This document shows, piece by piece, positions 59,613-64,000 of a stretch of DNA of 64,000 nucleotides. Made by a program: the position numbers and the translations under genes. The DNA is from Bisporella sp. PMI_857. Its lineage: Eukaryota > Ascomycota > Leotiomycetes > Helotiales > Helotiaceae. The notes under the pieces were generated by a model. The model ran no database searches. It was not told the DNA's origin and worked only from the letters and a program-made list of their open reading frames with translations. Every line of letters starts with the position of its first letter. The first letter of the stretch is position 1. The stretch is taken from assembly GCA_021307315.1 (NCBI GenBank), contig JAJSPD010000005.1:1054001-1118000 (forward strand), written 5' to 3'.

Positions 59613-60315
59613 GATATTGAAGGCGGACGAGGGAGCAAAAGTTGAGAAGCTTATATAACGTGAATTGGTAAAAGACCAAGAAATTATATGACCATTTTAA
59701 TGATCCCCAAAACCACGAGAATCGGTTTGCGAGTAAAGAAAATACAAAGTTTTATACCTGGCAGCGCAAATTGAGTCACAGGCACAGTCAATTTCACACT
59801 GTTGCTCAATTGGCCTAAGCTTCAGCTTCTTTCTGGGGAAATAAAAATTGTCGAACTTGTGCCGTCATCGGCATCGGCTCTCTCCCCTGCACGTGAGATT
59901 TGCCAAGGTGGACCCGATTGTCTGTTTCAGTGAAGTCTGGGGTCTTTCTCAAGATCCCTGCCCCTTGATTGATTGACCTTATCATTTTGGGATGAGCTGC
60001 TTGATGAACATGATTTCGACTTAACAATGGCTCCTTGAGTGGAGTATCCCAATTTTGTACGACATCATCCGCTTCGTACTCGTTAGTTACATTACCACAG
60101 ATTCTTTTTCTCTTCTTTCCGCAGCAAAGCCACTTATCGAAAAGCACCCGCTTTGACCCAACTTGGTTGGTTGCATATTAGCAGTTGTGCATACGACGCA
60201 AGCTACCCAAATTTCCTAGGGACGTTCGAGCGGACGACGACCTTCTACGACTTCGATTTCAATGATTTGAATGTTCTGTCAACTGTCGCTGTCGCTGACC
60301 TAAATAGTCCTCACA
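59613..60315. other. Divergent spacer between LYS2 and membrane protein
   Basis: About 700 bases with both promoters, including the TGAGTCA element. Open frames on either strand here are short and not protein-like. A CACGTG core occurs near 59889. Confidence 0.5.
59772..59778. promoter_or_regulatory. GCN4/CPC1-type site upstream of LYS2
   Basis: TGAGTCA is a perfect match to the TGASTCA element bound by Gcn4/CPC1, which induces amino-acid genes on starvation. It sits 160 bp before the LYS2 start, a typical place. Binding is inferred, not shown. Confidence 0.6.
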
Positions 60316-62163
60316 ATGCCAGTTCAACATACGCTGTTTGGCAGGCCTATCAGGCCAATGCACCCTCGAAAGCTGGCCGTGTTACTTGCAGCAATCGCTT
60401 TCTTTGCGATCTTTACATTAGTCTTCACGCTGCCAAATTCGATTCCGTCTGGGCCATCGCTGAATAGATTCACAGATCACAGGATATCCATTCCGAAGCT
60501 CCCTAAAAAGCTCTCACCAAGCATACTGAACCCATTTCGACAAGTCGCGCACGCTCCACCAGTTCAAAAGAACAGCACAAGTGGTGATGATTCCTGGTAT
60601 AGCCACTGGAATTGGCTGAGTCCGTTCTCATCATCCGTCACACTCGACGAAAATCGATCCCTCCTTCCACCCATCAGAGCACGGCCTCCAATTTATACAT
60701 ACTACGACCATACATCAAAGAAGGAACAGGCATTGCAAGATGCGGAGAATGCGCTGCTTGTCACTTGGAGGAGGGCTTGGTGGGCGCAAGGATTCAAGCC
60801 GATCATTCTAAGCGCAGCTGAGGCTATGAATAACCCATTGTATAAGGAATTGCAAATGAAAAATCTTGACGCCGCTTTGGACCTTGCAATATCTCGATGG
60901 CTAGCTTGGGAGAACATGGGAACGGGCATCTTGTGCGAGTATCTTACTCTGCCAATGGGCGAGCACGCCGATCCTCTATTGTCATATTTGCGGCGAGGAG
61001 AATATCCAGTGTTGACACGTTTCGATAACCTTGGGAGAGGCCTCTTCGCTGGATCGAAGGTGGATATCACGGCTGCAATAAAGAAAGCATTAGCGAATCC
61101 TGAGCTGAAAACTGCCAAAGACTTTATCAGTGCTGTGCCGTCGGAAACGTTTTACATTGACCCCAAACATGATTCCTTGGCATACTACAATGATGCTACT
61201 ATTAAAGACAAGTACTCAAAGATATCCGATGAAGTGGCCAAGGGCGGTGCAAAGGGTCTAGAAACCTTGAACAAGCTTATTATTTCTCACTTGCACGGCA
61301 CCTGGCAAAACATATTTTCTGCTGGAATTGCTGTTCTCAAGCCAGACCCTAGTCATATGTCAGCATTAGTCGAGCCTGCCTTGAAGCTCGCCGAATTCCT
61401 GGCACATTGCCCAGATTCACCTTTACCATCATCTTGTCCACCGAATCGTCCACGATGCAAGCCTTGTGTTGCATCCACACCTCTAAAGATTTCCACCCCG
61501 CCAGCATACCGGAACACGTCAGGCCTCTACACAATCGGGACTGTTCCCCATCCATATACCATGGCTCTCTTAAGCTCTTTCCGAGAGGAAATTGACATCC
61601 CCTGGATACGACGAGAGTCTGAGCGCGATCCCTGGCTATGGATTCTCACCAAAGAACATCTCGGTACCGGCGTATCAGGAGCACCGCGCGTGATAACATT
61701 CAAAGAAGCCGTCGCCAATCCTTACGGAACTGCCCATTCGCTATGGCTGACTGCTGAGAAAAGCATGCCCAATGATCTCGACTGGTATTTCGGCTTCACG
61801 ATCCCACGTAACGCTACCGATGGCCGCTCTGAGACACCGGTCCCAGGCCCGGAGAGGAGGCCAAAGCCGGAGGCTGATCCTATGGATGGACCTGTGGCAG
61901 ATGAAGCGTCGATTGAGAAGGAAAGGGATTTGCTGAAGCGGGCGAAGGAGTTTGGGAAGGCGAGGACAGAGAGTGAAGAGAAGATCAGGAGTTCGATTGA
62001 GGCATGGAATCTAGCTGATACGGAGGCATGGCGGTTCGCAAGAGCGTTTCTAGCTCGGGGCAGGGTGGAGAGGTTGAAGTGGGAGGAAGAGGAGAGTAAA
62101 TACATAGGTGGCATAGGCGCTGAGCGGACTAAGAGTGAGGCGGCAAGGTGGGATGATGACTAG
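60316..62163 (+). CDS. Unknown type II membrane protein of 615 residues
   Basis: Intronless. A short basic N-terminus (PIRPMHPRK) precedes one transmembrane helix at about residues 19-40 (LAVLLAAIAFFAIFTLVFTL). The lumenal part is long, with a Ser/Pro-rich stem, potential N-glycosylation sites (KNSTS, ENRSL, RNTSG, RNATD) and a folded region: PPIYTYYDHTSKKEQALQDA, then VTWRRAWWAQGFKPIILS, ISRWLAWENMGTGILCEY, HLHGTWQNIFSAGIAVLKPD. A CPPNRPRCKPC motif could form disulphides. The C-terminus is Glu/Arg-rich. The shape is that of a Golgi-resident enzyme, and the WWAQGFKPIIL segment recalls glycosyltransferase-type proteins, but I cannot place it in a family. The ATG at codon 15 is an alternative start. 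Confidence 0.85.
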   Translation: MPVQHTLFGRPIRPMHPRKLAVLLAAIAFFAIFTLVFTLPNSIPSGPSLNRFTDHRISIPKLPKKLSPSILNPFRQVAHAPPVQKNSTSGDDSWYSHWNWLSPFSSSVTLDENRSLLPPIRARPPIYTYYDHTSKKEQALQDAENALLVTWRRAWWAQGFKPIILSAAEAMNNPLYKELQMKNLDAALDLAISRWLAWENMGTGILCEYLTLPMGEHADPLLSYLRRGEYPVLTRFDNLGRGLFAGSKVDITAAIKKALANPELKTAKDFISAVPSETFYIDPKHDSLAYYNDATIKDKYSKISDEVAKGGAKGLETLNKLIISHLHGTWQNIFSAGIAVLKPDPSHMSALVEPALKLAEFLAHCPDSPLPSSCPPNRPRCKPCVASTPLKISTPPAYRNTSGLYTIGTVPHPYTMALLSSFREEIDIPWIRRESERDPWLWILTKEHLGTGVSGAPRVITFKEAVANPYGTAHSLWLTAEKSMPNDLDWYFGFTIPRNATDGRSETPVPGPERRPKPEADPMDGPVADEASIEKERDLLKRAKEFGKARTESEEKIRSSIEAWNLADTEAWRFARAFLARGRVERLKWEEEESKYIGGIGAERTKSEAARWDDD

Positions 62164-62495
62164 ACAATTCCAACGCATACCGGACCGGAAAAGATGTATA
62201 AAGGATAAAGGCACGGCGTTCGGTGGTTTCATGTATATGTAGGGTAAAGACTGTATATATAGGACGGTATGTAATTCGATGACGATCACCATGGCGATGC
62301 CGCCTCGACTGCCATCCACTGTGAACGCAGGATGTTGAATCCAAGCATTAAAACAACGAAAAGGGAAAAAAGAAATCCATGCCATATCTCGACCGAAATC
62401 CATCCATCCATCATCTGCACCCATCACTCTCAGAAAGCAACGCATTTAAAAGATCAAGAAAACTAACTCAAGGAAATCCACCACACAAGCGCCGC
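62164..62495. other. Convergent spacer, no gene seen
   Basis: About 330 bases that should hold the 3' ends of the membrane-protein and SET genes. Nothing else was seen. Confidence 0.5.
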
Positions 62496-63422
62496 CTAGA
62501 AGGCCTTGCCATTGGTATCCCCGCCCATCTCGCCGCTCAATTCACGACTACCAATGCCGTGTCCTACCTGTGCAGCTGTCCAGAGCGCCTTGGCCTGCTC
62601 GAGGGCCTGACTGGGAGCGAAGTCGCCGGGAACCTTTAGCTGTTTGGTGATGTGCTTGTTGAGCCACAGCGCGGTCTTTGGGGTTAGGGTTGCCGGGTTG
62701 GCCGGAGCGAGGGATTTGGCGCCGGCGATGAAGCCACGGCATGAAGGGGCGGCGCAGATGCAAGCGAATCCCTGGGCCTGGGGTCGTTAGTTGAGCGTTT
62801 AGGAAGCAGGACAGCATGGGGGGAGGCTTGGAGGTTTGGAGGTTGGGCGATGTTTGATGGGAAGGGGATGATGCTGGGCCGGGTTTCTTACCATGGCCCA
62901 TTCTGTGGATGGGTAGAAGAACGTGAGCTCGTCGCCCGCCTTTAGGCCTCTCGGGCCAACGATGATCTGCATCTTTGCGGTATCGAATATCTGTTGCGGG
63001 TTTTATCAGCCTCGTCTTCCGGGTCAAGGGTTAAGAACTTACCAAGCTCGGCTCGCAGGAGTGGTTGATATAGACCAAGTCAGAGTTGAGGTTCAAATGC
63101 TCGTCCTGTTTCTTACGTCAGTGATTATCCTGGATATTCAATGCATTTTGCGATTTTTCATGGCGGCAGGATTTCAAAATAAGTGAGGCGGCCGGCCGGC
63201 TTGCTGGAAATGGAAACGTACCTTTCCGGTTTGCACGGTGGCGTATGTTGCCTCAGAAGCCTCTGTGCATGGAGGAAACTCGAACTTAGCATAGATGGCA
63301 AAGGGTTCGAGGCTGATCTTCGAGATCGACTTGGTCATATAGTCATGTGGGTTCTTGGCGAAGAGAACCTTTTGGATCTCGGGATGGGATGGCTGTTTCC
63401 AAGTTGGAGTTAGAGGAGCCAT
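62496..63422 (-). CDS. Short SET-domain protein
   Basis: Four exons (63222-63422, 63043-63105, 62892-62990 and 62496-62777), all in phase 0, give 214 residues. The SET core is visible: DLVYINHSCEPSL, with the NHSC pseudoknot motif, then GLKAGDELTFFYPS with the conserved ELTFFY, then a post-SET-like cluster CICAAPSCRGF. The N-terminal part (FAKNPHDYMTKSISKISLEPF) replaces the usual longer SET-N and insert regions, so the protein is much shorter than histone methyltransferases such as Set1 or Set2. Similar small SET proteins are widespread in filamentous fungi; their substrate is unknown to me. Exon borders fall between motifs and every junction keeps the frame, so I regard it as intact. Confidence 0.85.
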
Positions 63423-64000
63423 TCTTTTTTCGATAGATTGAACTTTAGATATGGGTGTCAGATGTTGTAGAGAAGATGATCACTGAACAATGATTTTGTG
63501 AAAGGCTGGGGGGTTAATGGGTTGGTGAGGCTTTGGGGCAGTGTTATACACCTAAGCGAATATCTAAGGCGAGACGGGATCGATCTTCCAAATTCCGTAG
63601 AGAGGCGCTCAATTGAAAAGCGGAGCGAAAACAATATCTGCTCCTTCCAATGGTATTCTTGACGTTCCTGTCAAGGCAGTTTGATAATTTCGTTGGGTTT
63701 TTCGGGGGGGGGGGGGGGGGGGTTGTGGATGGTGGAGCAAAAGGCTTGTAGGTCCTTTCTTATAAGGACTTCTGTTTCCCCAAAATGACTCTCTGTCTTT
63801 GCAAACTCGTGAAATCTTTCGGAATCAGCTATGTTCAAGCATATTCAGAAAACGTATGATTGTTCTGGAAAGGTGACGGAAAGAGCCTCAAGCTTCTGAA
63901 GATCATGTGGTTGGTTCCGCATGCAGGAACCCGTTTGACCGAGGTCTGAACATGACGCTAGGCGATCTCGTGGGGAAATAAGGGATCTGTTTTCTAGACG
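63423..64000. other. Upstream region of SET gene
   Basis: Sequence up to the window edge, with a poly-G tract and no open frame. It probably contains the SET-gene promoter. Confidence 0.45.
63704..63722. repeat. Homopolymer G19 tract
   Basis: Nineteen uninterrupted G on the plus strand, 282 bp upstream of the SET-gene start. The length read here may be affected by sequencing error, since such runs are hard to read. Confidence 0.85.

Noticed and set aside
59815..60467. Open frames on both strands between LYS2 and the membrane protein
   Set aside because: They overlap promoter sequence and one another and have no recognisable domain.
55965..63422. Biosynthetic gene cluster around the adenylation-carrier-reductase gene
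   Set aside because: The enzyme is the primary-metabolism gene LYS2; its neighbours are a membrane protein and a SET protein, not tailoring enzymes.

Overview
The window is nuclear DNA of a filamentous ascomycete (Pezizomycotina; a leotiomycete is my guess but is not proven here). The reasons are the short introns (mostly 45-60 nt, with GTRNGT donors and CTRAY-like branch sites), the gene content (a NUC-2/PHO81-type regulator, an EsdC-like protein, fungal Ies4, a fungal-type LYS2), and genes on both strands separated by 0.2-4 kb spacers. I found no rRNA, tRNA, CRISPR array or intact transposon. Exon models were built by hand from splice signals and protein continuity. Every multi-exon model reported sums to a whole number of codons.

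Layout. 1-8.3 kb: a CCDC25-like gene divergent from mitochondrial ribosomal protein uL3m, then COA1 divergent from an unknown four-helix membrane protein, then a PHO81/NUC-2-type regulator. 8.3-24 kb: CUE5, IES4, GID1/RanBPM, a secreted CHRD protein, a metaxin-like SAM35 candidate, an 85-residue unknown and an EsdC-like protein. 24-33 kb is gene-poor: one MFS drug/polyamine transporter, a possible decayed gene, a long poly-T/purine tract, and a degenerate tandem repeat of about 155 bp. 33-43 kb: SNF1 kinase, U1-C, ERV25 and the intron-rich helicase HAS1. 43-54 kb: two conserved-looking unknown proteins, DNA polymerase iota and a caspase-like/C2H2 fusion protein. 54-64 kb: a kinase-like pseudogene, an unrecognised five-exon gene, LYS2, a type II membrane protein and a short SET-domain protein.

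The genes are mainly housekeeping and do not form a biosynthetic cluster. Shared themes are nutrient sensing (PHO81, SNF1, GID1, LYS2 with a GCN4-type site upstream), mitochondrial biogenesis (uL3m, COA1, SAM35) and RNA handling (U1-C, HAS1).

The most unusual observations are: a 6-nt micro-exon inside the U1-C zinc-finger codons; an 18-nt micro-exon and a long GC-AG intron in GID1; a caspase-like protein fused to C2H2 fingers whose expected catalytic His position reads Tyr; and the diverged 155-bp-period repeat array upstream of SNF1.
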